DNA from: Gaeumannomyces sp. JS-464
Taxonomy: Eukaryota > Ascomycota > Sordariomycetes > Magnaporthales > Magnaporthaceae
NCBI GenBank assembly: GCA_002197995.1
Contig: NGZR01000005.1
Coordinates: forward strand, 1,860,001 to 1,924,000
Reading direction: 5' to 3'
DNA length: 64,000 nucleotides
Made by a program: the position numbers and the translations under genes. The notes below the pieces were generated by a model that was not told the DNA's origin, ran no database searches, and worked only from the letters and a program-made list of their open reading frames with translations. Shown piece by piece: positions 22,266 to 34,774 of the stretch. Position 1 is the stretch's first letter. Every line of letters begins with the position of its first letter.

Positions 22266-22700
22266 TTTATTTGGCTTTTTAAAAACGGTTTTAAAATTCG
22301 GTAAATAAAAAATAAAGCAATAAATTGGTATTGTTTTAAATTAAAGTTTTTATAATTAATAACGTGGTTTTAACGGTTTAAAAGGTTTTTTTCGGCGAAT
22401 AGCAAAAGGGACTTTATTGCAAATTTGAACGGGCGGATTTAGCCTATTTCCAAATTTTTTTAAAATTACGGTTTAAAAACTTTTAATTTTTAAATGTTTA
22501 TTTAATAAAGGTTTTTATATAAATTTAGCCTTTTTTTTAAAATGGATTTCGTAATTTAAAATTATAGTTCGGCAAACGTATCGCGGTTTTGAGCCGTTAT
22601 AATGGATAAAAAATTTTCCAAATTTTTTCAATATTACGTCGAATTTTCCGGGGGTTTTAAAATTTAAAAATAACGTTATACGTTATTTAATAAAGCGATA
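22266..22700 (-). pseudogene. R1 reverse transcriptase N-terminal half
   Basis: Minus-strand reading fits the gypsy fingers: LKIKSFKTV (for LKEYLDENL), NRLNPPVQI (for GWIRPSKSP) and RRKKPFKPLKPRYQLQK (for VKKKDGGLRLCVDYRxLN), separated by RIP-type stops. It continues at 14756 after removal of L1 and its target duplication. Confidence 0.6.
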
Positions 22701-25700
22701 ATAGTAAATTCGGTAATTAAAATGTCGTAAATAGCTGCGGTTTAAAGTTTTTAACTTTTAATTAATTGCATTTTCGGCATTTTTTTAATTTAAACCGTAC
22801 GTATTTTAACTTTTCGAAAAGTTTAAAAGTTTATGCTTTTTAATTTATTGTATAATATAAAACATTAATTTAAAATTAAAAGGGTTAATTTTAAATAATT
22901 CCGTAATTCGGTAAAATTCATATTATAATACGACGTTAAAAAAGAATTATTTCCTTTTTATTTCCGTTAAACTTTTTATAAAAAACGCTTATAATTTTAA
23001 AAATGGCTTTATTCGATAATAATTTTAGGTAAACGAACCGCGATTTTGTTTAAAACGACGGCCGTATTATTTTTCGAATTAAAATATTTTTTTATTAGGA
23101 TTGCCAGGTATTTTTTAAGCCTAATATATATATTAACGATTGGTTTCTTTTTTTTATATTTGTTTCGGTTTTAATTAAAACGATCCGGGATTATTAATAA
23201 TCGGAATTTAATTTTGGCAAATTTTTAAAATACCGGCCGAAAACCGAAGATTTTTGTTTAAATTAAATAATAGAAGTAATTTTAAACCTTTTTAGTTTTT
23301 TTTAGGGATTTATTTGGGGTTTTCAAAAGTTTTTTTTAACGAATCGCCGTTGTTTTAATAAATGCGGTTAAAAGTTTTTTACCGTTAGCGTTTTTTTAAA
23401 CGAAACATTTTAAAATATAATGGTTGTTTTTATTATACCGCTAATATTTTGTTTTATTTTTTTTTTCGTTTATATTTTTGTATTTTATTTTTTCGAAAGC
23501 GGTTTTAATATTCGTTTAAATGTTATTTTTTTAAGCTTTTTAACGTTTTTATTAATGTTTTATAATTTTAAAAATTAATTTAAAAGGTTTTTTTTAAAAG
23601 CGTTTGCTATTAACGCATCGGCCCGATTTTAAACGGTTTTATATTAAAACGGGTTCGTTTTTTTTATTTTTTAATATTTTTAATTTAGTTTAGTTATAAG
23701 CGTTTAACGAATGTTTATCGGTTTGCATTTGCTTATAAACCAAACCGGTTTTTTAATATGTTTTAAAAAATTCCGCGTTTTTTTAAAAAAGTGTTTTTTT
23801 AAACGAATAAACGAAAATGGTTATTTATTTGGGCAAAATATTGCGAATATGGTTTTTAAAAGTAATGCCCGTTTAACGAGCAATATAATTATATTGGTTT
23901 AATTTTATTATATAATTAACGATATTTTTTTTATATTTAAAAACCTGGATTTTATTTGCTTTTATACGCTTTTTATTCGGGTTTCGATAGTGGTTTTTTA
24001 ATATTAAAAAGTAATATTTTTATATATTTTTTAAATTAAACATTTTAAAAAACCGAATTCGTAAAACGTAAAATTGTAAAACCGTGCTTTTAAAAAAAAA
24101 TTTATTTAAAAAATTCGGTATTAATTGCTAATAAAGCTTTTAAATACGGCTTTTATAAAAGCTTTAATTTGGAATTACCAATTGCGGAATTTAATGCGTA
24201 TTTCGTTAAAATTAAATGGAATTTTTAAAATAACCGGGTTTAATACGTATATTTTATTTAATCGTCGAAAATTCGGTCCGTTAAAAAACGGGAATCGTAA
24301 AATTTTACGCCGAAATAGCGAAAAAGGCTTTCGTTTTTCGTTTTCCAATCCTTTTAATTTTTACGGCTTTTTATCGTTAAAAAATAAAAAGTTATTATCC
24401 TTTTTTAACGTTTCGATGGTTTTTCGGTTTTAGCGGGCCGAAATGCTACGAGGGGGTAAATTAAAACCGGTGTTTGCTAATTAAGCTATAAAAGTTTATT
24501 AAATTTGGTTATTTATAATTTACGTAAAGCTTTATATCGTTTTTAAAACGTATTATTATATAATGGAATTAAATTGTTTTAAAACCGAAAAAGGCGCAAA
24601 TTCCAGGCTTTTTTTTATTTTTACCGAAATTAGTTAATTTCGAAATAGCGTATTTTAAAACGGAATATTTTTAATAAAAAACATTCGTATTAGGGTTTTT
24701 TAAATTACCAAGGTTTATTATCGTAATTTCGGGGCTAATTTTATAATAAATAGGATTTTTTTATACCGGGGTTTTTTTTATTTCGGTTAACGGATTGCCG
24801 TACGAATTTCCAAAAAAGCTTTTTAATTTATTTTTTTTATTATTAGGCTAATAAATCCATTTGTTTTTACATTTTTCCTTATTATTACTTTATATTAGCT
24901 TATCGTTTTTCGATACGGGAAAACCGTTATTTCGTATTTCGAATTCGTTTTTCGGTAATTTCCGTTTAAATTTCGACTTTTCCGGTAAAAAAAGTTACGC
25001 GATTATATATCGCTATTAGAGCTTTTTAATAGTTTTTTTTAAATTTAAACCATTTGGTTTATAACGTAATTTTTAACGGTTTAATCGGTCGCTGCTTTAA
25101 ATATCGCGTTTTATACTTTTTTAACGAAATAGTTATTTTAATTAATTATCCGTTTTTTAAAACGGTAAAAAACCGATTAAAATAATTCGATTTAATTTTA
25201 AAGCATTTAGGATATAAATTAATACGTAATCCGAGCTTTTTCGTATTGTTATCGTAGCTTTTTTATTTATCGCTATATAGCTTTTAAAATAACGGTTCGG
25301 TTCGAAATGCCGTTTTTTAAAATTAACAGGGTTTTATATATCGTAACCAATTTTTAATATATTTCCGTTAACCATTTTTCGTATTTCGAAAAAGGTTAAA
25401 TTAATTAGTACCCGGGTCCGGGTTTAATGCGTATTAAAACCCGCTTTTTTATTTTTTGCTATAATTTGTTAAACGTTAATGGCAAATAAAAAACTATAAT
25501 TTTATCCGCGTTTAATATGGAAATGTTTTAAACTTTTTCGTTAATTAAACTAAAACTTCGAATACGGTTAAAGCTTTTTTTCCTAATGCTATAAGCACCG
25601 CTTTTTTACAGGGGCGGGGGCGATAATATAAATTCGCGTAATTTTTAGCTTTTTACGCGTTCGTTTTCCGTTAATTTTTTTTAACCGAAAATTAAAAAGC

Positions 25701-26822
25701 GCTTTTTTAAAACGGTTTCGTTTAAATTTGCTATAGCGGATTCGAAAAAATGCTTACGATTATCCGTATAAATAGGGAAAAGCGAAATAATATTAGTAAT
25801 TTACTACGCGTTATCCTCGTTATTTTCCACGAAAATATTAATGCTATATTTAAAAGCGGTAATGGATTTGTATTAGGTTTTAATAGTTACCGTTCCGTTT
25901 AAAATGTTTTAAACGAATTGGTTATACCGTTTTTTAATTTCGTTAAAAGCAAAGGTATTTTATACGTCGGTTTTAAATTTATACGTTAATAGCGTAAAAT
26001 CGGTAATTTCCTTTTTTAACGAAACGATTTTCCGTTTTTATTTGGTAAAGATTTCGAAAAAGCGGTCGTTAAATTCCGCAAAACGGGTATCGATTTGGTT
26101 TAAACGGGTTTCGTTTATAATCGTTCGTTTATTAATTTGCTTTGTAAATTCGGCCAAATATTATTAGGTTTGGATTAATTTTTAAGCGAGTTTTTATAAG
26201 GCCTATTCGGTTTCCTTTTTTAAACGTGCTTTAATTGCGTCGATTTTTTAACGGACGTTATTATTTAGCGAGGTTTGGCTTTTTTCGTTACGTATTTATA
26301 AATTTTCGAATAATTGCGTTGTTTGTTTTTTTTATTTATTTACCTTTTTTAAAAAAAATTCGGGTTAAATCGATTAATAGGTCGAAATTATCGCTAAAAA
26401 CGTTTATTCGGGTAATAAGGTCTTATTATAACGCTTTTTTTTTTTTTCGACCTTTGTAAAGCGGTTTTCGCTAATAAAGCCCGTAATGGTTGTTAATAAT
26501 AAACGGGGCTGCCGTTAAAGTTTAAATCGAAAGGATCCCGTGCTAAAAGTAAAAGTGGTTTCGTCGGCGTTCAGAAATGCCAAAGTATGCTTTTTTATGC
26601 GTTTTAAAGGTTCCGTTTTACGATATTTCGCGTTTTTGTTTCGTAAAGTGATATCGGCAACGTATCGATTCCGGCTGTAATAGCCGAATGCAGTAAAAGC
26701 AGCGGATTAGTCCGATAGCGGTTTCCTCGTTTGCAAACGGTAAGCGGGCTTAATCCGCTGTTTAAACGCGGATAAAAGTCGCGATGTTATCCAAAATGGT
26801 CGCGATTAAAAGGGCGATTACC
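22701..26822 (-). other. R1 gag/protease region, heavily decayed
   Basis: About 4.1 kb of AT-rich, stop-laden sequence between the reverse transcriptase and the 5' LTR, where gag and protease should lie in minus orientation. I see no zinc knuckle or DSG box that survives. Short open frames (for example plus 24125-24433 and 26235-26459) are on the wrong strand and are treated as chance. Confidence 0.5.
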
Positions 26823-27249
26823 GTTATTAAAAAGGATTAATCGTTAAGCTTTGTTAAAGTTTAAAAGGAAAAATAGCAATGTTTATTAAGCGGTTTTAAA
26901 AGGATAAAAAATTATTTATAATAAAAGGACGTTATCGGTTTAAAAGGGATTAATTTATTAATAATTTTTTAAATTTTTAAAAAATGTTTAGGGAGCCAAA
27001 ATCTGCTAAAAGATTTTCGGCGTTTTAATTCCTTTTTATGGACCGCCGGGTGGCCCGTGCAAAGTCCTAAGGTACGTATTTAAATAAGGGGTTGTAGCGC
27101 AGCTCGGTCGTTGGTTTTGTAGGGGACCTGTGACCGTTTGAACCGCACCAACCAGCAGTCCTAAATAACCGTTCCTTTTTCCTGTTGGTTTTCCTGTATG
27201 CCTTTAGGCGTTAATGCCTATCCTTAGGCACCGGGGAGGTCCCCGTGTG
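26823..27249 (-). repeat. R1 5' LTR (right)
   Basis: About 427 bp matching the left LTR. The first 120 bp are more RIP-altered than the rest; the block from about 27000 is nearly identical to 11760-12017. It directly abuts GC-rich flank at 27250. Confidence 0.7.
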
Positions 27250-27989
27250 TGACGGATGGCTGCTTTGAGCAGCTTTCCTAACCCTCCGAAGCCGAACTCG
27301 ACGTCCGTCCTATTTCCAAGTCCTCCGAATTCGCCGCCTCAGATTAAAGCACAAGTTCCCCTAGTCGGGAGTTTCTGGAGACAAGCCCGTCTAGCTGGAT
27401 CCGTCTCCCCGGTCGTCGTCCGCTCAGTTTTCCAGCACACTCTCCCCGACTCTCGAGAGCCTCGGAAGACAACGCTTGTCCAGCCGCAACTTTTAGTCGG
27501 GCTGCGACCTGCATTTCCTCTGGTTGGATCTAATTGGAACGCGTCGCTGTGCGAAGGACTGTATCCGAGCTTCCACGGGCACTTCTGAAATACGAGCTGT
27601 CTCGCAGAAGCGTTTAATTTGGTATATCCTTTCCTGTGTTCGTGTAGCGATATGTCCGGCATACCTTGATGGCAGCGTAGGAGGGTAACTCAGCGGGTAT
27701 GAAATGCCAAATAAAGATGGTTTTACCTGTTCGCCCTCGCGTCGAATCTCTTGTCTCCGGAAGCCGCTCTGAGTGGCGTAGAGGAGTGGATGGCGTTGTT
27801 GAGGCAGGAGAGGGAGAGAAGATGGAGCACTATTCAGGCACATGGAAACCGAGACAATCACTTGGATGATTTGAGCTCACGTTTCCGGTCCCTGAGCGCG
27901 AGCGGAGCCGAGAGGGATGCAGCCCAGAAGGCGGGAGCAACCAAGGAGCTAGAAATAGAGCTGGAAATGGCACCTACGGGCCCGACGAG
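27250..27989. other. GC-rich flank right of R1; no gene assigned
   Basis: Non-RIP sequence with overlapping frames on both strands (plus 27256-27588, minus 27339-27662, minus 27493-27861, plus 27751-28290). None has a recognisable domain. The last part precedes a phosphorylase-domain fragment and may be a disrupted N-terminal region. Confidence 0.3.
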
Positions 27990-29015
27990 CCTGCGGTCTC
28001 CCTCTAAATGGCGGCAAGATCAAAGCGAAACCCCGGCTACAGCCATCAGGGGTCTGACAACGACCGGCTTTTCAAGTCGCCTTGCACACACGTTGGCGGC
28101 CGAGACTGTCGCGGCTGCGGCCCTGCCGAAGAGATCCAACGCGATGTCCGAGACCCCACAGACCCTGAAATCCACTACGGCAACATTGCATCCGGCAACA
28201 TTCTCGTCAAAGACGCAGCCGCCCGCGACCGGATTGTGGCCGATGTTAGGGAAGACTGTATTTGCTTCGAGATGGAAGCCGCCGGCCTGATGAACCATTT
28301 CCCCTGCTTTGTTGTACGCGGTATCTGCGACTATGCCGATTCTCACAAAAACGATCGCTGGCAGCGTTATGCTTCCGCAACCGCCGCTGCCTATACCAAG
28401 GAGTTCCTTACGTTCGTTCCGCCGGCAGAGGTTCAGGAGACAAAGAGTGCATTGGAACTTCTCCAATCTGGTTAGTTTTCCTTTGTCTTTTGGCCGACTT
28501 TAAAGCTAAGTGCCATGTAACTAGTCGAAACAATCGCACAAAGAACGCATGAGGGCGTCAACAGTCTAATGTCAGATGCCCTGCTTCAGAAAAAAGGACG
28601 CCCAGTTCCAGAACATCAAACAATAGCTTTCCCCTCCTGATCCTTTCACCAATCTCAATGATGCAAAGAAAAAAAAAATTATCCCGGGACAGGCACTTGG
28701 CTTGTCGAAGGCGCAGCCTTCCATGATTGGAAGTCGCATTCAAACGGCCATTTGCTGCTGCTGGGACTCTCCAGATGCGGCAAAACAATCCTCACATCGA
28801 GCATCCTTGGATGGTCAGAGGGGGAAAGTTCCAGGGTTACACTCTTCTTCTTCAACTTCAGAGACAGCCATAAGCAGACTGTCGACCAGCTCCTGCGCTC
28901 GCTTGCGTTCCAACTGTACAAGAAAGTCAGTTCTTCTCGGGCCGTTCTCGATGCCGCCTTCGATTCTTTCGAACGGGGCCTCAAGCCATTGTTGATGTCG
29001 AAGAGACGTTAGGTG
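27990..29015 (+). pseudogene. Nucleoside-phosphorylase-type NLR (PNP_UDP + P-loop), fragment
   Basis: Plus frame 28008-28472 encodes the C-terminal half of a PNP/UDP-phosphorylase-like domain: RDPTDPEIHYGNIASGN, CICFEMEAAGLMNHFPC, VVRGICDYADSHKND and WQRYASATAAAYTKE. These are the signature boxes of fungal NLRs that carry this domain as sensor or N-terminal effector. The phosphorylase N-terminus is missing. After a probable intron or break, 28555-28680 gives FQNIKQ-stop-LSPPDP, where TAG replaces the Trp of WLSPPDP. A P-loop module follows: GTGTWLVEGAAFHDW, GLSRCGKTILTSS and LFFFNFRDSHKQTVDQLLRSL (boxes split here), ending near 29012. The NTPase lacks its later motifs, so this is a truncated pseudogene. 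Confidence 0.75.
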
Positions 29016-29017
29016 TC

Positions 29018-29572
29018 GTGCACCGCTCGCGGCCACCAACGTTTGAAGAGGCGGCAAACCATTTAAAATACCACGAAAAACGATCGCCGACTGGTGGCAT
29101 ACCCGAGAGAAGCCTTTGGAGGTCCGTCGCCGCGCGCGCGCCGGTAGGTGGCCTGATCTCGAGGCAGCGCTATTCGACCTGTTTTTGCAGCGTGTCCAAC
29201 GCCAAGAACGAGGACCGCGGCGACGTCATCAACCGCTGGCTGCTGCTGCAGCTCCGGACGACGCCGCTCGAGGTGCAGCGGCTGCTCAACGCCTTCACGT
29301 CGACGCTCAAGCTGCGGGTGAACGACTATGTGCGCTGGCAGCACTATGTTCTACTTTTGGGAGCGGGACGCCCTGGCCAAAGCTGGACCCGGCCGTTCCT
29401 GGCCCTCGCACGCGCCGCGCTGGCACCCGTCCGCGTCGTTGTCGTCTCACCGGCGAACTGGACGGCCGGGCCTAGTGGAATCCTGACACAGCAGCAGGTC
29501 CGCGAACAGATGCTTCAGCCTGGTCCTGGTTTCGGACTATTCCTAGTTCGGGATCATCCTACAGCGGCATAG
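29018..29572 (+). CDS. Hypothetical ORF downstream of the NLR fragment
   Basis: A 184-codon open frame, GC-rich and free of RIP. It starts MHRSRPPTFEEAANHLKY and includes DVINRWLLLQLRTTPLEV and LKLRVNDYVRWQHYVLLL (boxes separate). A second frame at 29116-29475 overlaps. The first 30 codons may still belong to the NLR remnant, since the frame is open upstream of the chosen ATG. I do not recognise the family, and the C-terminal third (Ala/Val/Pro-rich) may be out of the true frame. Confidence 0.35.
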   Translation: MHRSRPPTFEEAANHLKYHEKRSPTGGIPERSLWRSVAARAPVGGLISRQRYSTCFCSVSNAKNEDRGDVINRWLLLQLRTTPLEVQRLLNAFTSTLKLRVNDYVRWQHYVLLLGAGRPGQSWTRPFLALARAALAPVRVVVVSPANWTAGPSGILTQQQVREQMLQPGPGFGLFLVRDHPTAA

Positions 29573-29969
29573 ATTTCCGACGTAAAATGCGCATGCAGCC
29601 GAAGACTCCCCCGGCGCTGTTGTGCTTGTGGAGACGGGTATGGCAAATGGTCCAAAGGGCCGCCAGGGCCATTACCTGGCCTAAGTGGGCTAACGCGGGT
29701 AAGGCGAGCAGGTGGTTCCTGGATGGTAACGCGGTTTACCCGCTTTTAACGTCCACTAGCCGCCATGCTCGCAGTTGATATGCTTCCGCCACTATCCGAA
29801 TGCACACCTCCGCTAACGCTTTTGCCCTAAAAAGGTCCAACCGCCGGAAGCACTATGCTTTCCGCAGGCAGGTACAGTTAAGCTATAGGTTAGGAAAACT
29901 AGCGATAAAATTCCATTTAATTTTATAAAGCAAGCTTTATGACTTAACCTCCGCGCACTTAATAGCGAG
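29573..29969. other. Downstream flank of the DUF3435 gene
   Basis: Moderately GC-rich, no recognised coding sequence. It lies between the hypothetical ORF and the 3' end of the minus-strand DUF3435 gene. An A-run at 29981-29994 marks the tail region. Confidence 0.3.
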
Positions 29970-30990
29970 GTGTGTTATTTAAAAAAAAAAAAAAGCCTAG
30001 CGTGGGATACGTCCATATGCAATGCAATATTTTGAGCCATAGCCGGAAAAGATAGGCTAATAATGTTTGTTTGCGGAGCTGCTTTCTTATGTCCCTAGCC
30101 CCGAGCCATTTTGCTATATTTGGCTTTCTTATGTCGTTGAGTTTTTACCTGGTCCGCCGGTTAAAGCGCGACCTTATGAACAGTTATAACGTGGTTTCGG
30201 AAGTGATCCAAATTCCTTAGTTTTACGCCTTCGCCTACACACTTAGGGTGCTCGCAGCGGATAGGATCGCCGCGGCGCTGGGCGAGTTCCCGTACTTTAA
30301 GGTGCTAGTTATCGAAATGGTCGTTTCGGATAACCGGAACGGTAAAATGTAAACGTCCGTTTTTTAATCGAAAAACGGGCGTCGCTAATGCAATCGGGGC
30401 ATTGGTTCGGGTCCATTAGGAAGGGGAATGGGTTTGGCTCGGGCTGGGGATCCAGCGACTTTCGTTTAATAAGGAATTCGATTTGCTTTCGCTTTTTAAT
30501 GTGGTTGCGCTAACGGGTTTTTCGCTTATCGCAAAACGATACCATCAAATCGATCGCTTTAATACGGTGGCGCGAGATTTCGTTATTAAATTAGTTGTTT
30601 GGCTGGTTACACCAAATCTCGGCAAACCGTGCGCGTTCGGGTATGTTTAGCTCCACTTTAAGCTTTTTATACTCCTACTCCTCGCCTAGGGCTTGCCTTT
30701 TAAAGTCCCAGGTCAGCCGGTAATAAAAGTAATATTCGCGATAATCTTTTACAATTTTATCCTCGCGTTGTTCCCGTTTGCGTTTAATCTTTTCGGTAAA
30801 CTCGCGAATTTTTGCCTCGTCCTTTTGGCCTCGAATGCGATATTATCCCCGTTTAAACGCCGCTCGCTGCTTTTTTAACTCGACAATTTTAAGGTTTAAA
30901 AAGAGGTTCGCTTATACCTCGTCGGGCACCATATTACGTTTCGACCAAAAGTTGCGGGTAATGCTAACGTGCGCGAACAATTTGTATATT
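29970..30990 (-). pseudogene. DUF3435 tyrosine recombinase-like gene, C-terminal part
   Basis: Continuation of the gene starting at 52771, after removal of R2. Minus reading from 30990: LFAHVSITRNFWSKRNM, a charged helical stretch (REYYFYYRLTWDFKRQAL), MVSFCDKRK, then a Cys pair CPDC (30390-30401). An intact C2H2-like finger CEHPKCVGEGVKL, NLDHFRNHVITVHK follows (about 30155-30250). This finger pair is characteristic of the C-terminus of fungal DUF3435/FluG-type proteins. RIP-type TAG/TAA stops occur at several Trp/Gln positions. The frame ends near 29972. Confidence 0.75.
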
Positions 30991-31380
30991 TTTTACGCCC
31001 TGGTATTAAGCGTAACGGGGAAGGTTACATAGGTAATGGTGGTGGGTTAATCGGGCTGGTTGGTTAGGTAGGTAGGGTAGGTATGGTAATAATATATTAT
31101 TACTCGACGACCTTTTGGAATCTTTTAATGCTATCGACCACATTATATATCCGCCAAACCCATAGCCTATCCGTACTTTTTCTTCGGGCCATTTGGAATA
31201 GAAATAATACCGGAATGCATTTTAAATGCGGAGTTGGTAATACGCATTTAAAATGTATTTAAAACGAAAAACTAACTAGGGCTGGTTTATCCTATAAATG
31301 GGGCTCGTACGCGGGAATGCCGAGCATGAAAAGCTTCGGCCTTTGGGCGAAAAGGTCGTCGGGTTTAACCGGGTTTAACA
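30991..31380 (-). repeat. R2 3' LTR (left)
   Basis: 390 bp, about 90 percent like 50647-51042 by eye, including GGGGAAGGTTACAT, a GTTGGTTAGGTAGG-type repeat region and GCGAAAAGGTCGTCGGG. Preceded by the ATATT duplication. Confidence 0.85.
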
Positions 31381-34300
31381 ATTGCCGGCATAGCGAAAAG
31401 CGACGTCCCGTGCTTATTTATCGTATAAAATTAGGTTGGTTTTCGAACAATTCCCGAATGCCGTTATTCCGGGCTAAATGTTATGCGCTTTTGTTTCCAC
31501 CGTCCGTCGGTAAGCGATCCTTTTGCACGGCGCGGTTCGGCAATGGACAATCGGACCGTTAAATTGGTTATCGGCGATTGGCGAAATGGAAGCGGGTACG
31601 AAAGGCAGCAAATTGCGAAATTAAATATAGGTAAAAAGTTTAAATGCATTATTTAATGGGAATTTTTTTGTAAAGGCTTAATTAAAAGCCGCTTTAAAAT
31701 GGCGGCCGTAGTTAAAAAGGAAAGTAAAAATGGCATACGTTTTCGTTCTGCTAGTTCGAGTGCGAACCGTAAATGCAGTTAAAATGCGATTAGCTGATAA
31801 GTTAAATGAAAATGTTAAATAAATGAAAAATTTTATAAAACAAGCAAATTCCGTTATAATAAACGCAATAGGCTTTATGTTTCGCCCGAATGCTAATAAG
31901 CATAAACTCCGGTATAATTACCGTTATAATAGCGACGGTAGCGAGCCGAAATGGGATATATAAACCGCTTTTATTTAAAAAATATTATAAACGCTAAATT
32001 AAAACAATCCTTTAAAATAAACGTAAATAGTTATTAGTTATACGAAAATAAAGTTTTATAAACGCGTTTATTACGGCGAAAACGCGTTAAACGCCGAATC
32101 CGTAATAACATTTGTTAAATAAAAATAAAAATAAAATTTAAAATAAATGGAAAATTAAAACGTATTTTCGTTTAATCGCCGGATACGCGATTTTAAAAGC
32201 CGGGGTTAAAAAACGTTTAACAAATATAATAAACGATAAATGCATTTTGCGTACCGGGGTGGTATTGTTAAATAATTAATCGAAAAAAATTTTATAATAG
32301 AAAAAGTAACGACGAATAGCTATTTTCGAATTTTTAAATTTAAACCGGCCGTTGTTATAGCGTTACGTTTGGCGTTAGTAATTGTAAAAAGGTAATTTTT
32401 ATAACCGATATAGTTTTTTTTTAAACGGAATAGTTTAGCGTATTTTACGAATAAAATTTAAATTGTAGCTTTTTGTTTAGTAATATTACGTAACGCGGTT
32501 AAAGTTTAGTTATAGCTATTGCGGCATTTAACGTAACCGTTAATAAATTCGGCGATATTGCGAATAATTTTACCGCAATTAATATTTAAAACGATTTTAA
32601 AAATTGGCAATAATAAATATGCGAAATTAAAATATGCGTCGATTATTATATCGCGAACGCGGATAATTGTTTTTTTAGTTATTTTAATAAAATAAAAATG
32701 CGTTTTAAATGTAAAGTAAATGTGGTTATTTGCCGGAATAGCGTTTTAACGCGCGTATTTTTTAAATTTTAAAAATGGAATATCGTTACCGCGTAAATAA
32801 AACGCGTTTCGGATTAATTAAATTAAAATTATCATTAAAAAAGCCGAAATTTTAGCTTTTTAGCGTTATTTAAAATTGGCAATTTTCTTTTCGAAAAATC
32901 GTTTATTTATTTTATTAGCATTTACCGTAGTTTTTTCGTTATCGTTAATAATAACGATAAAAGCGAACGCTAATTATTCGTTAATGTTAGCTAATTTTAA
33001 ACCGGTTATTTTACATATATTTGGGTTTTTTATAAATGTTTAATTATTCGGTAAAAAGCGGTTTCGGAAATGGTATTTCCGTTTTCCTTTTTTTTTGTTT
33101 AATTTTATACGTATTAATTTTATATTTCATTTATTTTACGCTTTTTAATTAAAACGGTTTTTTAAACGAATTAAATGTTTACCGGGCTAATTTTAATGCT
33201 TTATTTAAAAGGGGTGTTAAAATTGCGAAAAGGTATATTAGGTAGCTATTTATTATTAAAATCGCCGGGAATAAAAATGGTTTTATTATTAAAAGTTTCG
33301 ATTTAAATGTTTTTTAAAATAGTTTAATCGGTTTAAATTGGAATTCGGCGCATTTAACGTATATTTTTCGAAAATTCGACAAATTTGTTTTGCACGAAAG
33401 GGATATTAAAACGGGAAATAATGCTGCTTTATAATTATTAAATTAAAAACGAAATTAAAAGCATATAGCTAAAAGCTTTTAAACGCGGGTTTTAGTAATA
33501 ATAGTATAGTTTTTTAATAAATGCTTAACGAATTTATATTTAAATACGAAAATAATATTATTTAAATAGCAATCGTATTAAAAATTAATAATGTATTTAA
33601 TAACGGTATAAATGCGGTACGCGTGTAAAATTTTTTATTTTTTATACCATTTGCGAAATGCGTTAACGGTAAAGCCGTTTCCAACGATAAATTTGTTTTC
33701 GCTTTTATATAATTCGAATATATAACGGTAATTCGAATAAACGATTTTACGGCCGTCGTTACCGTATTAAAAATACCGCGAAAAGTGTTTTTTAAAAAAT
33801 TTGTTTTTAAAAGCTTCGTTAAAAAAAAGTTTTTATACCGCAATTTAAAAATAGTTGTTTTTAAAAAGCATTTAAAAGTAAAAATGTATTTTAAATGCGT
33901 TTAAAACTATAACGGATATGTAATAAAAAAAAGCGTATAAAAATATATAAATTTTTTTTAAATATTGTTTTATTATAATTCCGTTTATAAGCTAATTATA
34001 AACGGTTTAATATTAAGTGCTATTAGTTTTTTTATTAACTAATATTTAATATGCTTCCGTTAAAAGGATTGCGAATGCGGTTTTATATTAGTTTAGTTAA
34101 AACGGTATTTAGCGTTGTTAATTCCGTATAACATATTGGTAATTTGGTATTATTAGTTTAGCTATTCGTATAGTTTATAACCCATTTAATTTTAAAAGCG
34201 GTTTTATTATTTTTAAACGAATGGGGTTAGTTAAATTAACCATATCCGGGTGCATTTTAAATGCAAACGACGTTTTGTTTTTAATTAGCTATTTTCGTAG

Positions 34301-34761
34301 CCTATTTTAAAAGCGTTCGGTTAAAAGCGGTTGGGTTATAACCAATAAGCGATTTAATGTTTCGTTTTTTAAATTTTATTGTAATTTTTGCAATGGCTTT
34401 TTTTTTATTTAATACGCTTTTTTTTCGTTTTTTAAACTTTTTTTTTTAAATATTTTTAAATACATTTTGCGTTACGTTAAATTCATTTTTAACTATTTAT
34501 AAATTATATTAATAATCGAAATTTTTTTATTTAATTTAAAAAACGCGTTTATTAATTTTTTTTTTTGCGTTTAACGCGGTAATTTAAAATAGCTTCGATT
34601 TTTATTTTTAAAACCGATCGGCTTAATTAGGGTTATTAGTAATTACGTTAAATACTGGCTAAATAATTACTTTTTAATTGGGATTTTCCGCCGAATTCGT
34701 TACGGGTCGCAAATAAACGATTAATATTACGTTATAAAAGCGGAAATTAAACGGTAGTTTT
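31381..34761 (-). other. R2 region between integrase and 3' LTR, 3.4 kb unexplained
   Basis: AT-rich, RIP-saturated. The longest sensible minus frame is 33843-33562 (93 codons, starting MRYKNFFLTKLLKTNF), with no known domain. A plus frame at 31317-31562 begins inside the LTR and is not convincing. No chromodomain was found. It may hold an extra ORF or a long 3' untranslated region. Confidence 0.4.
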
Positions 34762-34774
34762 AACCGGTAAATTA

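Larger units (their letters stand above)
11594..27249 (-). mobile_element. R1: Ty3/gypsy LTR retrotransposon, RIP-degraded, interrupted by LINE L1
   Basis: Direct repeats at 11594-12017 and 26823-27249 are the LTRs; both contain a block CGGCGTTTTAA...GGACCGCCGGGTGGCCC and end near CGGGGAGGTCCC. Pol runs on the minus strand: reverse transcriptase N-half at 22266-22700, palm and RNase H at 14756-13850, integrase at about 13440-12780. So the 3' LTR is the left one. A purine-rich tract on the minus strand (complement of 12022-12037) lies where a polypurine tract should be. The LINE accounts for 7.5 of 15.7 kb. The interior has many stops and very low CpA/TpG. I found no clear target duplication, so ends are approximate by some tens of bases. 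Confidence 0.8.

Noticed and set aside
28020..28466. 148-codon minus ORF
   Set aside because: Antisense of the phosphorylase domain, which is unmistakable on the plus strand.
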